Of a DNA stretch of 64,000 nucleotides, positions 8,484-16,497 are shown piece by piece. The position numbers and the translations under genes are program-made. Positions within the stretch are counted from its first letter, which is position 1; the number at the start of each line of letters is the position of its first letter. A model generated the notes under the pieces. The model was not told where the DNA came from, did not search any database, and worked only from the letters and a program-made list of their open reading frames with translations. The stretch lies in the NCBI RefSeq assembly GCF_025869345.1, contig NZ_JAOZVW010000146.1, forward strand, positions 62,001 through 126,000, read 5' to 3'. This DNA comes from Sphingopyxis sp. GTDB taxonomy: Bacteria; Pseudomonadota; Alphaproteobacteria; Sphingomonadales; Sphingomonadaceae.

Positions 8484-10721
8484 TCAGAATTTCGCGCCCA
8501 CGGTCACGCCATAGGTTCGCGGAGTCCCGACATGGTTATAGTCGAAACCGAAGCCCGCGAGCAGGTCGACGCGCGAGGTGAAGTAGAATTTATTGGCGAG
8601 ATTCTTGCCCCAGACCGATGCCGTCCAGCGCCCGTCGGCCGATTCCCAGTCGATGTGCCCCGACAAGAGGGCATAGGATTTCTGCCGCAGCCGGGGCACG
8701 TTGAGCACCTCGAAATATTGGTTCGACGAATAGTTGAGGTCGCCGTGCAGGCTGACCTTGCCGCTGCCGCCGTCGATCACCGTCGCGTCGAAGCCGCCGG
8801 TGAAGGTCAGCTTCGGCGCGTTCGACAGCCGGTTGCCGCTGACGTCGACGCCGCTCACCGTGCCGCGCTTGATCTTCGTGCTGAGCAGGCCGAGGCCGCC
8901 GCGCAGCGTCACCATGTCGCCCGCGCGGACGGTCAGTTCGGCCTCGCCGCCCTGGATACGCGAACGCGGGATGTTGAGCAGGGTCTGCGCCGCGGTTCCG
9001 GGATCGACGTTGATGAACTGCTGGTTGCTGTAGGTGTAATGGAACATCGCCATGTTGAGCGTGACGCGGCGGTCGGCGAACTGGCTCTTCAGCCCCAGCT
9101 CGAACGCATCGATCTTTTCGGCCTTTGCCACCGACAGCTCTGACGGATCGAAGAAAGCCTGCGCGTTGAAGCTCGGCGCGCGATAGCCGCGGCTGTAATT
9201 GCCATAGACCATCACGTCGGGGTTGATCTTGTAATCGGCGCCGATCTTGCCCGACAGATTTTCGGTGCTGTAATCGAGCCGCGACGGCGGGATCAGATTG
9301 GCGACGAGCACGCCGTCGACGCCAAGGGCGTTCGATTCGAAATTGCTCTGCACGCCCTTGTCGTAGGTGAAGCGGAGGCCGCCGCGCAGCGTGAGCTGGT
9401 CGGTGACCTCGAAGCTCATGTCGGTATAGAGGGCATAGCTCTTCTTGACCTGATCGAAGCTGTTGCGGAACAGGCAGGCGAGCGGAAGCCCGGCCGCGCA
9501 GTCGTCGACGTCGATCACGCCGTTGCCGTCGACGTCGATGTCCTTGCCGATCTCGAAGGTCGTTTCGTTATAGACCTTCTCGCGATTGAAATAGGCGCCG
9601 AGGATGAAGTTGAACGGGCCGTCGAAATCGCTCGTCAGCCGCAGGTCCTGCGCGAATTGCGTCGCGCGGTCGGTATAGGGGATTTCGAGCAGTTCGGTCG
9701 CGGTTCCGTCGGTGTCCTCATAGAAATTGAGCCGGCCCTTGTCCCACGAGGTGACGCTGGTGATCGCGAGCGCGTCGCTGAGATCGACGGTGCCGGTCAG
9801 CGATACCGACCAGGTGCGCGCGCGGCGGCGGTCGGTGACGTTTGCCTCGATCTGGCGCCGCCCGAGTCCCGGCCGGTTCGCCGCTTCGGGCTGGGCATAG
9901 ATGCCGTAATTGCGCGGATTCTGATAGCTGGTCGAGGCGCGGAGCACGAAGCGCGCGCTGTCGCTCGGCTCGAACAGCAGGCTGCCACGCACGCCATATT
10001 CGCGCACGCTGGCAAGGTCGGGCTGACCGGGAAGCTGGTTCTTGAACCAGCCATCGGCGCGCGCGAAGGTGAAGGCGACGCGTGCCGCCAGCGTTTCGCC
10101 GAGCGGCACGCCGAGCGCGCCGTTCGCTTCATAGCGGTCGTAATTGCCGTAGCCGAGGTTCAGATAGCCTTCGGTCTCGCCGAGCACGGGCGTCCGGCTG
10201 ATCAGGTTGACCGCGCCGCCGGTGGTGTTCTTGCCATAGAGCGTGCCTTGCGGCCCGCGCAGCACCTCGACGCGTTCAAGGTCGTACATCGCGACGCCGA
10301 GGAAGGCGAAATTGCCCTTGTAGACCTCGTCATAATAGGTCGCGACCGGGCTCGCCTGGTTGAGGCTGTAATCCGACATCGACACGCCGCGCAGCGCGAA
10401 GATCGGGGTGTTGTCGCCGACCGTCGAGGTAAGCTGAAGGTTGACGATCTTGCCCGCGAGTTCGTCGGCCTGCGTCACCCGCTGCTTGTCGAGTGCATCG
10501 CCGCCGAGCGCGCTGACCGCGATCGGGACGTCCTGAAGCCGTTCGGATCGCTTCTGCGCGGTGACGACGATGTCGGTCCCGTCGTCGGCGGCCGTCTCGG
10601 CCGGAGCGGGCGTTGAAGCGGCTGGAGCGGGGGCTTCCTGAGCCAGCACCGGAACCGACGCTCCGGTCAGCAGCAGCAGCAGCATGGGGCGCACTGCCCC
10701 GCCTTCATTCACCTTGATCAT
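8484..10721 (-). CDS. TonB-dependent receptor inside the mau operon (745 aa)
   Basis: Outer-membrane transporter with a signal peptide (RPMLLLLLTGASVPVLAQE), a TonB-box-like DIVVTAQKR near residue 49-57, a plug domain (DVPIAVSALGG, RGVSMSDYSLNQASP, RVEVLRGPQGTLYGKNTTGGAVN) and a barrel ending in GVTVGAKF. RBS GGGAGG lies eight bases before the ATG. It is 38 bp downstream of a cytochrome c gene and 12 bp upstream of the aldehyde dehydrogenase, so it is embedded in the catabolic operon. That makes a direct role in taking up the operon's substrate likely. Confidence 0.93.
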   Translation of the reverse strand: MIKVNEGGAVRPMLLLLLTGASVPVLAQEAPAPAASTPAPAETAADDGTDIVVTAQKRSERLQDVPIAVSALGGDALDKQRVTQADELAGKIVNLQLTSTVGDNTPIFALRGVSMSDYSLNQASPVATYYDEVYKGNFAFLGVAMYDLERVEVLRGPQGTLYGKNTTGGAVNLISRTPVLGETEGYLNLGYGNYDRYEANGALGVPLGETLAARVAFTFARADGWFKNQLPGQPDLASVREYGVRGSLLFEPSDSARFVLRASTSYQNPRNYGIYAQPEAANRPGLGRRQIEANVTDRRRARTWSVSLTGTVDLSDALAITSVTSWDKGRLNFYEDTDGTATELLEIPYTDRATQFAQDLRLTSDFDGPFNFILGAYFNREKVYNETTFEIGKDIDVDGNGVIDVDDCAAGLPLACLFRNSFDQVKKSYALYTDMSFEVTDQLTLRGGLRFTYDKGVQSNFESNALGVDGVLVANLIPPSRLDYSTENLSGKIGADYKINPDVMVYGNYSRGYRAPSFNAQAFFDPSELSVAKAEKIDAFELGLKSQFADRRVTLNMAMFHYTYSNQQFINVDPGTAAQTLLNIPRSRIQGGEAELTVRAGDMVTLRGGLGLLSTKIKRGTVSGVDVSGNRLSNAPKLTFTGGFDATVIDGGSGKVSLHGDLNYSSNQYFEVLNVPRLRQKSYALLSGHIDWESADGRWTASVWGKNLANKFYFTSRVDLLAGFGFDYNHVGTPRTYGVTVGAKF

Positions 10722-10759
10722 CGAACATCCTCCCTGTTTTTATCGCTATTTTCCTGTCG

Positions 10760-11230
10760 TCATTTCGGTGTCGTCACGTCCGTCTCGTCAAACTCCGCCA
10801 CCAGCCGCGCGCGCATCGCGCTCGCCTCGGCCCGCAGCGGTTTGCTCCGCAGCCCGCCGATTTCGGCGGCCGTGTAGGGTTTGAAATCGGCGGGCAGATG
10901 CGCCGGGTCGAACCGCGCCAGCGACCAGTTCACCACCTCCGCCAGATCGGCATCGGACAGCGCCGCCGTCGCGACGCCCGGTACCCGCGCCAGATATTCG
11001 CGCCCGCCCGGCACCTGCAGGAAACGCGCGACGAAGCCCGCCATCGTCGGGGCGGTCTGCGGCGTTCCGGTGGCATCGGCGCGGTGGCATCCCTGGCATT
11101 GCAATATCCAGTGCTGCCGCGCGCGCACCGGGTTGGCGACGCCGGGCATCGCGTCCGGACCGGCCGGGCCGGGTGTCGCCACGGCCGCCCCGGTCGCCAG
11201 CATCAGCGCGGGAACGGCCAGCCATTTCAT
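10760..11230 (-). CDS. Mono-heme c-type cytochrome (156 aa), second after mauA
   Basis: Periplasmic electron-transfer protein. A signal peptide ends near VATPG. A single CxxCH heme site lies at residues 45-49 (CQGCH), and a likely axial methionine in APTMAGF near residue 63. The start overlaps the preceding cytochrome gene by four bases (11227-11230, ATGA). Position straight after mauA suggests it accepts electrons from reduced TTQ, directly or through the first cytochrome, in place of the blue-copper amicyanin or azurin used elsewhere. A role in TTQ maturation is the other option. Confidence 0.85.
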   Translation of the reverse strand: MKWLAVPALMLATGAAVATPGPAGPDAMPGVANPVRARQHWILQCQGCHRADATGTPQTAPTMAGFVARFLQVPGGREYLARVPGVATAALSDADLAEVVNWSLARFDPAHLPADFKPYTAAEIGGLRSKPLRAEASAMRARLVAEFDETDVTTPK

Positions 11231-11667
11231 TTGCCGGCGGTGCCCGGCTGCAGACGCGCCACGGCGGAGGGAGCGAGCGAGGCGCCCCCCGCGCGGTAGC
11301 CCGCGATTTCCTTTGCCGTGAACGCTTTCGCCGACGAACCGCGGACCACATGGTTCAGGACCGAGGCGATTTGCGCGTCATTGAGTCCGGCCTGCGCCGG
11401 CATCGTCCCGCGATAGACTTTTCCGGCGACGGTGATCGGCCCCGACACGCCGCGGATCACGACGAGCGCGAGATAGCGGCGTCCGGCGGCCGTCGCCGCG
11501 AGCGCGCGGACATCGGCCTTCAGCGGCGGAAAGGCGCCGGGCACGCCCGATCCGTCGGCCAGATGGCAGGCCGCGCAACGCTTGTAGATCGTCGCGCCGT
11601 CCTGCGCGGTCGCCGGTCCCGCCGCTGCCAGCGCGGCCAGGGCAAGGAGGGTCGCCAGCCGCCGCAT
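11227..11667 (-). CDS. Mono-heme c-type cytochrome (146 aa), first after mauA
   Basis: Exported cytochrome with signal peptide LATLLALAALAAAGPATAQ and a heme-binding CAACH (Cys31, Cys34, His35). GTMPAQAG supplies a likely axial methionine. I placed the start at the ATG at 11667 because it forms a TAATG overlap with the mauA stop. An in-frame start 15 codons upstream would lie inside mauA. It fits the class of small c-type cytochromes that take electrons from periplasmic quinoprotein dehydrogenases. A single heme site excludes a di-heme MauG. Confidence 0.87.
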   Translation of the reverse strand: MRRLATLLALAALAAAGPATAQDGATIYKRCAACHLADGSGVPGAFPPLKADVRALAATAAGRRYLALVVIRGVSGPITVAGKVYRGTMPAQAGLNDAQIASVLNHVVRGSSAKAFTAKEIAGYRAGGASLAPSAVARLQPGTAGK

Positions 11668-12221
11668 TACTGCTGCTCCAGCGCGACGCCGAGGATCACG
11701 GCGGTCGAGCAATTATAGACCGAGCTTGAGGTGCCGAGGCACCAGTTGATGTCGTTGTTCGCCTGCGGGCGGACCATCGGCCGGTCGTTTTCGTTGCGGT
11801 TGCACAGGCAGCGCCCGCACGAGGATTTGCCGCAGCAGTCGTTATAGCTGATGATATAGGCACGGTTGTCGGCGGGGTTCTGGCAGGTGCCGATCCAGGT
11901 GATCGGCGACATCTCGGTCCCCGGCGGACACGAACTCGGCGAGCCACCGCAGCAGCTGCACAAAAAGCCGTCGATCGCGCAATAGCGCCAATAGTCGCAT
12001 TTCGTCTGGTCGCCGGGGTCCTGCGGATTGCCGCTCGATTGCGGCGCGACCGGATCGCCGCCGCCGCCGTGGGTCTGCGCCTGCGCGCGCGACACCGGCA
12101 GCACCGGGATGACCGCCGCGCCGGTCAGCGCGCCGCCGATCAGCGTCAGCAGGCTGCGCCGCGAGGTCGCGCGCGCGACGTTGCGCGTCACCTTCTCCGA
12201 AAATTTGTCGAGACCCGACAT
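11667..12221 (-). CDS. mauA: TTQ amine dehydrogenase light (catalytic) subunit, MauA/AauA type (184 aa)
   Basis: Catalytic small subunit of a methylamine- or aralkylamine-type dehydrogenase, which oxidises a primary amine to aldehyde and ammonia in the periplasm. A twin-arginine signal (SRRSLLTLIGG) ends near RAQA. Fourteen cysteines lie after it, in the family pattern CDYWRYCAIDG, CSCC, DCCGKSSCGRCLC. Aligned by eye to Paracoccus MauA, the TTQ-forming tryptophans are Trp109 (ITWIGTC) and Trp160 (INWCLG). The catalytic aspartate is Asp128 (SYNDCC), and Asp84 matches the conserved Asp32. All key residues are intact. An RBS-like AGGAAGGGG lies upstream. The insertion of GG-rich sequence after the signal (residues 51-70) is variable in the family. 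Confidence 0.96.
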   Translation of the reverse strand: MSGLDKFSEKVTRNVARATSRRSLLTLIGGALTGAAVIPVLPVSRAQAQTHGGGGDPVAPQSSGNPQDPGDQTKCDYWRYCAIDGFLCSCCGGSPSSCPPGTEMSPITWIGTCQNPADNRAYIISYNDCCGKSSCGRCLCNRNENDRPMVRPQANNDINWCLGTSSSVYNCSTAVILGVALEQQ

Positions 12222-12251
12222 ATTCGTCCCCTTCCTGTCGTTTCGCCCGGC

Positions 12252-12842
12252 TCAACCGCGCGCGAGATAATCCTGAATCGAGGCGACGCGGCGTTCCTTG
12301 GCCTCGAACAGGCTTTCCAGATGCTCGCGATTGTTGACGAGGCCGAGCGAGGCGATGCGGCCCTCCTCGTCGATCAGCACCGCATAGGGGAGCTTCGAGA
12401 CGCCGAGCGACCGGCCCAGTTCCTCCGACAGCACATAGTCGAAGCCGGTGAGCCCCTCGGCGATCGCCAGCCGGCGGTGCGCGGCGGGATCGCCGTCGCT
12501 CGCCAGCACGACATCGAGCCAGTCGTGCTCGGCGCCGCTCGCCGAGCGGACGATGGGGAGCAACGTCTTGCAGACGGGGCAGTCGGGCGAGAGGAAGAAG
12601 AGAAGCTGGCCGCGGCGGTGGCGCTTGCCGCCGATCGCGACCTGTCCGCCGTTCAGCGTGTCCAGCGTCATCGCGGGCGCCATGTCGCCGACATTGACCT
12701 TCTGGTGCAGCGTCAGCGCACCGGCGGGCGCGATCCGTTCGTGCAGGACGCCGACCTGCCGCGCGAGCGCCGCGACGAGGACGCCGAGGACGGCGATGGC
12801 GATCCAGAGCAATATTTGCGAAGCAAGGAAAAATCCGGTCAT
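12252..12842 (-). CDS. mauD: MauD-like thioredoxin-fold disulfide protein (196 aa)
   Basis: Membrane-anchored thioredoxin-fold protein needed in known mau systems for correct disulfide formation and stability of the cysteine-rich light subunit. An N-terminal helix (residues 4-26) anchors it. The redox site is SPDCPVCK, with Cys88 and Cys91, followed by the cis-proline region KLPYAVLID. The ATG at 12842 overlaps the mauE stop by ATGA. A longer frame upstream is only the antisense or offset of mauE. It lies 30 bp before mauA, the same order (B-E-D-A) as in described amine dehydrogenase clusters. Confidence 0.93.
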   Translation of the reverse strand: MTGFFLASQILLWIAIAVLGVLVAALARQVGVLHERIAPAGALTLHQKVNVGDMAPAMTLDTLNGGQVAIGGKRHRRGQLLFFLSPDCPVCKTLLPIVRSASGAEHDWLDVVLASDGDPAAHRRLAIAEGLTGFDYVLSEELGRSLGVSKLPYAVLIDEEGRIASLGLVNNREHLESLFEAKERRVASIQDYLARG

Positions 12843-13357
12843 CGAGTGACACTCCTGCGGGGTGCGGGAAGGCTGGCGAGTTCGCCGGCGGCAAAGAGCA
12901 GCGCGACAAAGGCGAGGGCGGCGAAGATCGACGGAATGTCGATGCCGCCGCCCCCGGCGGGAGAGAGGCAAAGCAGCAGCGCGGCGGCGGCGAGCGCCAG
13001 GGCGCGAACGATGGCGAAGCGGCCGATGCCGCTCTTGCGCGCGCCGAAGTCGCAGCCGCAATCGAGCTCACCGTCGCCGCGCCGCCGCGCCGCGAGCAGG
13101 GCGACGCCATATCCGGCCCACAGCAGCGCGGCGAGCAGCGCACCCGCGGGCCGCGAAGCGGGAAAGAGCAGCGCGAGCGCCGCCGCGAACTCGGTCGCCG
13201 CCGCCGCCATCGTCACCGGCATCGCGACCGCGGGCGACAGGCGCAGCAGGCCTGCGGCCGCCCGCATCAGCCGCGCGCGCTCGACGAGCTTGTGCGCCGC
13301 CGCGGTCGTCAGGACGATGGCGAGGAACAGCGCGAGGACGGGAAGCACGGCGGTCAT
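12839..13357 (-). CDS. mauE: MauE-like membrane protein (172 aa)
   Basis: Integral membrane protein of the MauE family (DoxX/VKOR-like four- to five-helix bundle), thought to work with MauD in disulfide supply to the light subunit. Hydrophobic helices are seen at about 3-20, 44-68, 74-90, 115-131 and 142-160. A cysteine pair sits in ELDCGCDFG, near residues 99-101, the usual place for MauE. The start overlaps the mauB stop as TGATG (13355-13359) and the end overlaps mauD by four bases, so translation is coupled along the operon. Confidence 0.9.
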   Translation of the reverse strand: MTAVLPVLALFLAIVLTTAAAHKLVERARLMRAAAGLLRLSPAVAMPVTMAAAATEFAAALALLFPASRPAGALLAALLWAGYGVALLAARRRGDGELDCGCDFGARKSGIGRFAIVRALALAAAALLLCLSPAGGGGIDIPSIFAALAFVALLFAAGELASLPAPRRSVTR

Positions 13358-14523
13358 CAGCGCGCCGCCGTCATCGTCATCGGATCGTGCACGACGCTGA
13401 CGATCGTGCGGACGAACGCGCCGCTCGCCGCGTCATAGACGTCGAGCGATCCGTCGGGGCGCGAGGCGACGAGCAGCGGCCTTTCCTGCTGCGTCGCCTC
13501 GATCGACACGCTGTGGTTCCTGAGCGCGATGCGGCGGACCAGCGTCTTCGTTTTCGGATCGACCACCCACGCCTCGGTCCCGCCGTCCTTGTGCGTTCCC
13601 TCGCCGCTCTTGGGGTTCATGAGGATATAGAGCAGCCCGGCGCGGTCGGCCGAGATCACCTGCCAGCCGCCGGGCCGCCATTCGGGTTCGCCGCCATCCT
13701 GTTTGGGCAGCGCGAAGCTGCCGAGATCCTTCGCAGCAGCGCCCGAAAAATCGATCGCGCGCACATGGCCCTTGAAGCTGACGAACCAGCCCGTCCGTCC
13801 CACCATCGCGGGGGTCATGAACAGCGGATCGTCGTCGATGTCGTTGAACACGGCGCTGGTCACGGCCGGCCCGGCGTTGCCGGCGGCGTCGAGCGCGATG
13901 CTCGTCATCGTTCCGTCGGCGCAGAGCGAGGTGAAACCGCGCGGCCCGGTCGGATAGACGAGCGAGCAGCCCGGAAGCTCGATGTCCGACAATATCTTGC
14001 GGCCGTCGAGATCGACGACGGTGACCGACGCGCCGGGCGTGAAATTGAACACCAGTGCCCATTTCTCGTCGTTGGTGAGTTGCAGGCTGTTGCGCAGCGT
14101 GACGAACAGCCCGCGCTTGCCGCCGGGCAGGACGATCTCGTCCTTGGGCGTCAGCGTCTTCGTGTCCCAGATGGTGATGACGTCGGTCCGCTCGCCGCGC
14201 GTCAGCCGCGAATAGAAGGTTTCGCCGACATAGATTTCGCCGCGCGTCGTCGAGGGCAGCATCACGCCGAATTGCGCGACCGGAATCTGTCCGCGCAGAT
14301 TATTGTTGTCGGCGCCGACGTCGACGATCGCCGCGCGGCCGTCGGGCAGGCTGTTGAAGTGCAGGTCCTGCACGAAGACCCAACTGTCCGGATAATGTTC
14401 GGGAAGTTCGGCGACGGCCGGGACCGGCTCTTCAGGCAGCGGCTGCGGATAGTCCGCGGCGCCCGATGCGCTCGCCGACACCATCAATGCGGCAAAAATC
14501 GCTCCTCTCGCGATGCGTGGCAT
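13357..14523 (-). CDS. mauB: TTQ amine dehydrogenase heavy subunit, MauB/AauB type (388 aa)
   Basis: Large subunit of the periplasmic amine dehydrogenase, a seven-bladed beta-propeller that holds the TTQ light subunit (alpha2beta2 in the family). A Sec signal (RIARGAIFAALMVSASASGA) is followed by blades with motifs typical of the family: DSWVFVQDLHFNSL, GRAAIVDVGADNNNLRGQI, RGEIYVGETFYSRLTRGERTD and SGEGTHKDGGTEAWVVD. I chose the ATG at 14523 for its strong RBS (GGAGAGGGAG) and the signal peptide directly after it; an in-frame start 24 codons upstream lacks both. It is the first gene of the operon. Whether the substrate is methylamine or an aromatic amine cannot be settled by eye, though the B-E-D-A arrangement without mauF or mauG is closer to aromatic amine clusters. 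Confidence 0.94.
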   Translation of the reverse strand: MPRIARGAIFAALMVSASASGAADYPQPLPEEPVPAVAELPEHYPDSWVFVQDLHFNSLPDGRAAIVDVGADNNNLRGQIPVAQFGVMLPSTTRGEIYVGETFYSRLTRGERTDVITIWDTKTLTPKDEIVLPGGKRGLFVTLRNSLQLTNDEKWALVFNFTPGASVTVVDLDGRKILSDIELPGCSLVYPTGPRGFTSLCADGTMTSIALDAAGNAGPAVTSAVFNDIDDDPLFMTPAMVGRTGWFVSFKGHVRAIDFSGAAAKDLGSFALPKQDGGEPEWRPGGWQVISADRAGLLYILMNPKSGEGTHKDGGTEAWVVDPKTKTLVRRIALRNHSVSIEATQQERPLLVASRPDGSLDVYDAASGAFVRTIVSVVHDPMTMTAAR

Positions 14524-14673
14524 CCCGGCACTCCCTCTCCTGTTTGAACAATGGCTCTGGCGGCCGATTCGAGTGGATATTGATCGGACGCCCAAATTTA
14601 GTCAAGCGCCAAAATTAGGTCACTTGTCCAAGTGCGCCGAGGGAGCTACCTAGGCCGCGGAGGCTGCTGAATC
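14524..14673. promoter_or_regulatory. Divergent mauB/tetR promoter with candidate TetR operator
   Basis: The 150-bp gap holds a 14-bp palindrome at 14621-14634 (CACTTG-TC-CAAGTG). It also holds two similar tracts on one strand, CCAAATTTAGTCA (14592-14604) and CCAAAATTAGGTCA (14609-14622). On the minus strand TTGACT (14600-14605) could be the -35 of the mauB promoter, with a weak CAATAT 17 bp further. A TetR-family dimer would fit the palindrome. The promoter call is weaker than the palindrome itself. Confidence 0.5.
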
Positions 14674-15360
14674 TTGGCGAATTTCATTGTTCCCGACCTG
14701 AAAATCACCCCGCGTTCGGGGGGCTATGCCCGCGGCCAGGATGGCTTTGAGCATATTCTCCGTTCGGCCCTGTCGCTGCTGGTGAACCATGGCTCGGCGG
14801 CACTGACGCTGCGCCGGATCGCCGCCGAATCGGGAATGAACGTCGGCAACCTCAACTATTATTTCCGCTCGAAGGACGAGCTGATCCGCGAACTGCTCGA
14901 TGCCGTGATCAGCAGTTATGAAGAATCGTTCGACGAGATCATCCACGAGCCGGGGGCCAGCGCCGAGGCGCGGCTCGAGAATCTGGTGACGCTGATCCTC
15001 GAAGACATAACGACCAAGAAGACGACGCGCTTCTTCCCCGAACTATGGGCGATGGCGAACCACGCCCCCTTCGTCCACGACCGGATGAACGAGCTTTACG
15101 AACGCGCGCGCGTTTCGCTCAACGAGCTGATTGCAGAGATCAATCCGGCGCTGCCCGGCGACGAGCGCGAGATATTGGCGCTGTTCATTTCGGGGTCGAT
15201 GGAGGGGCTGACGATGTTCGCGGGCTATGAAAAGCCGTGGTGCAGGCAGATGCCGATGCTCGAAGTGATCGCGCGCCGCTCGTTCGTCCATCTGGCGCGC
15301 ACCTTGCGCCCAGGCGAGATCAAGCGGACGATGGACATCCCGGCCCCCGCCCGCGACTGA
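14674..15360 (+). CDS. TetR-family transcriptional regulator (228 aa)
   Basis: DNA-binding repressor type. The N-terminal helix-turn-helix reads FEHILRSALSLLVNHGSAALTLRRIAAESGMNVGNLNYYFRSKDEL (about residues 25-70), a clear TetR_N pattern, followed by an all-helical ligand domain. The start is TTG at 14674: an in-frame stop lies at 14668-14670 and an RBS (GGAGG, 14659-14663) stands ten bases before it, so no ATG is available. It is divergent from mauB and likely controls the mau operon through the palindrome in between. It converges with the araC gene, with seven bases between the stops. Confidence 0.9.
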   Translation: MANFIVPDLKITPRSGGYARGQDGFEHILRSALSLLVNHGSAALTLRRIAAESGMNVGNLNYYFRSKDELIRELLDAVISSYEESFDEIIHEPGASAEARLENLVTLILEDITTKKTTRFFPELWAMANHAPFVHDRMNELYERARVSLNELIAEINPALPGDEREILALFISGSMEGLTMFAGYEKPWCRQMPMLEVIARRSFVHLARTLRPGEIKRTMDIPAPARD

Positions 15361-15367
15361 AGCGGCG

Positions 15368-16393
15368 TCAGGCGCTGTCCGTCCGCGCGGCCTTGCGCGC
15401 CGCCTGCCACTCGCGCGGCGACTGGCCGAAGGTCTGGCTATGCCAGCGCGTGAAGGCGCCGATCGACGCATAGCCGAGCAACTCTGCGACATCGGTGATC
15501 CGCATCCGCGGATTGGCGAGATATTGCGCCGACAATTGCATCCGCGCGCGGTTGAGCAGGTCGCTGAACCCCGTGCCGTCGGCGACCAGCATCCGCTGAA
15601 GCGTCCGCACCGTCAGCCCCATCGACGCCGCCACATGCTGGATCGTCGCACGGCCGGTCGGCAGAAATATCATGATCGCCTGTTCGACATCCTGCGCCGT
15701 CGTGCGCAGCGCGGGGGTCATGATCGATTCGATCAGGTCGCGCGCATGATGCGCGAGATCCGAATCGGCCCGCAGATTGGGACGGTCGAGATCGCTCGCG
15801 GCGATGACCAGCCCATGGAATTCGCAGTCGAATTCGGGCTGGCACCGGAACAGGCGGCGAAAGATCGGCAGGTCGGCGGCGGGCGGTGCCTCGTGCGCGA
15901 AGCAGACCGACAGCGGCGCCCATGCCTCGCCCAGGACGCTCGCGCAAAGCCGCGCCAGCACCCCGAGCGCAAGGTCCGACGACTGCCGCGTCGCCTCGGG
16001 CGTGCTCAGCGAGAAATCCTCGCGCAGGATGATCTCGTCGCCGAACCGCTCCATCTGCAGCACGAGGGTCGAATTGATCCGGTTGCGAAATTCGGCGAGC
16101 GCGTGAAGGACATGCCCGAGCGTCGGCTGATGCGCGATCACCAGGCTGGTCACGCCCAGATTGGCGACCGCGCGCTCCTCGGCCATTCGCAGGCCGAGCG
16201 TGAGGCAGCCGCTCGCCTCCGCGCTGCGTTCGAGCAGGCGGATCGCCGCGCGCGCCGAGATGAGCTGTTCCGGATTCGCGAGCAGTTCGGGCGACAGGCC
16301 GTTTTCGCGGAGCAGCGAACGCGGGTCGGTGCCCAGCGATCGCATGATCGGGAAATAGCCGGTCAGCGCGGCCACGCGGACGAGTTCCGCCAT
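15368..16393 (-). CDS. AraC-family transcriptional regulator (341 aa)
   Basis: The N-terminal arabinose-binding-like domain of the OruR/ArgR type (AALTGYFPIMRSLGTDPRSLLRENGL) is followed by a C-terminal AraC helix-turn-helix. The latter includes RTLQRMLVADGTGFSDLLNRARMQLSAQYL and RITDVAELLGYASIGAFTRWHSQTFGQSPREW. The ATG at 16393 has a good RBS (GGAAGGAAAG); an in-frame start further upstream has none and would run through the promoter. It is divergent from the quinone oxidoreductase operon. It probably activates that operon and the TBDR at 21970, which shares a promoter element with it. Confidence 0.92.
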   Translation of the reverse strand: MAELVRVAALTGYFPIMRSLGTDPRSLLRENGLSPELLANPEQLISARAAIRLLERSAEASGCLTLGLRMAEERAVANLGVTSLVIAHQPTLGHVLHALAEFRNRINSTLVLQMERFGDEIILREDFSLSTPEATRQSSDLALGVLARLCASVLGEAWAPLSVCFAHEAPPAADLPIFRRLFRCQPEFDCEFHGLVIAASDLDRPNLRADSDLAHHARDLIESIMTPALRTTAQDVEQAIMIFLPTGRATIQHVAASMGLTVRTLQRMLVADGTGFSDLLNRARMQLSAQYLANPRMRITDVAELLGYASIGAFTRWHSQTFGQSPREWQAARKAARTDSA

Positions 16394-16426
16394 CTTGCTT
16401 TCCTTCCGCGCCTTGGCGTCGATTGC

Positions 16427-16452
16427 AAAAATACTGTCATGAATTGTGAAAA
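16427..16452 (+). promoter_or_regulatory. Candidate AraC-regulator binding element, copy 1
   Basis: An A-run followed by CTGTCATGAATTGTGAAA lies between the araC start (16393) and the quinone oxidoreductase start (16498). It is repeated with three mismatches over 25 positions at 21879-21904, upstream of a TBDR. The two TGT(C/-)xTGAA/TGTGAA half-sites in tandem look like the direct repeats bound by AraC-type activators. Confidence 0.6.
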
Positions 16453-16497
16453 GTGCAAGTGGACTCCCGGCTAATCCCGACAAAAGAGGAGAGGATC

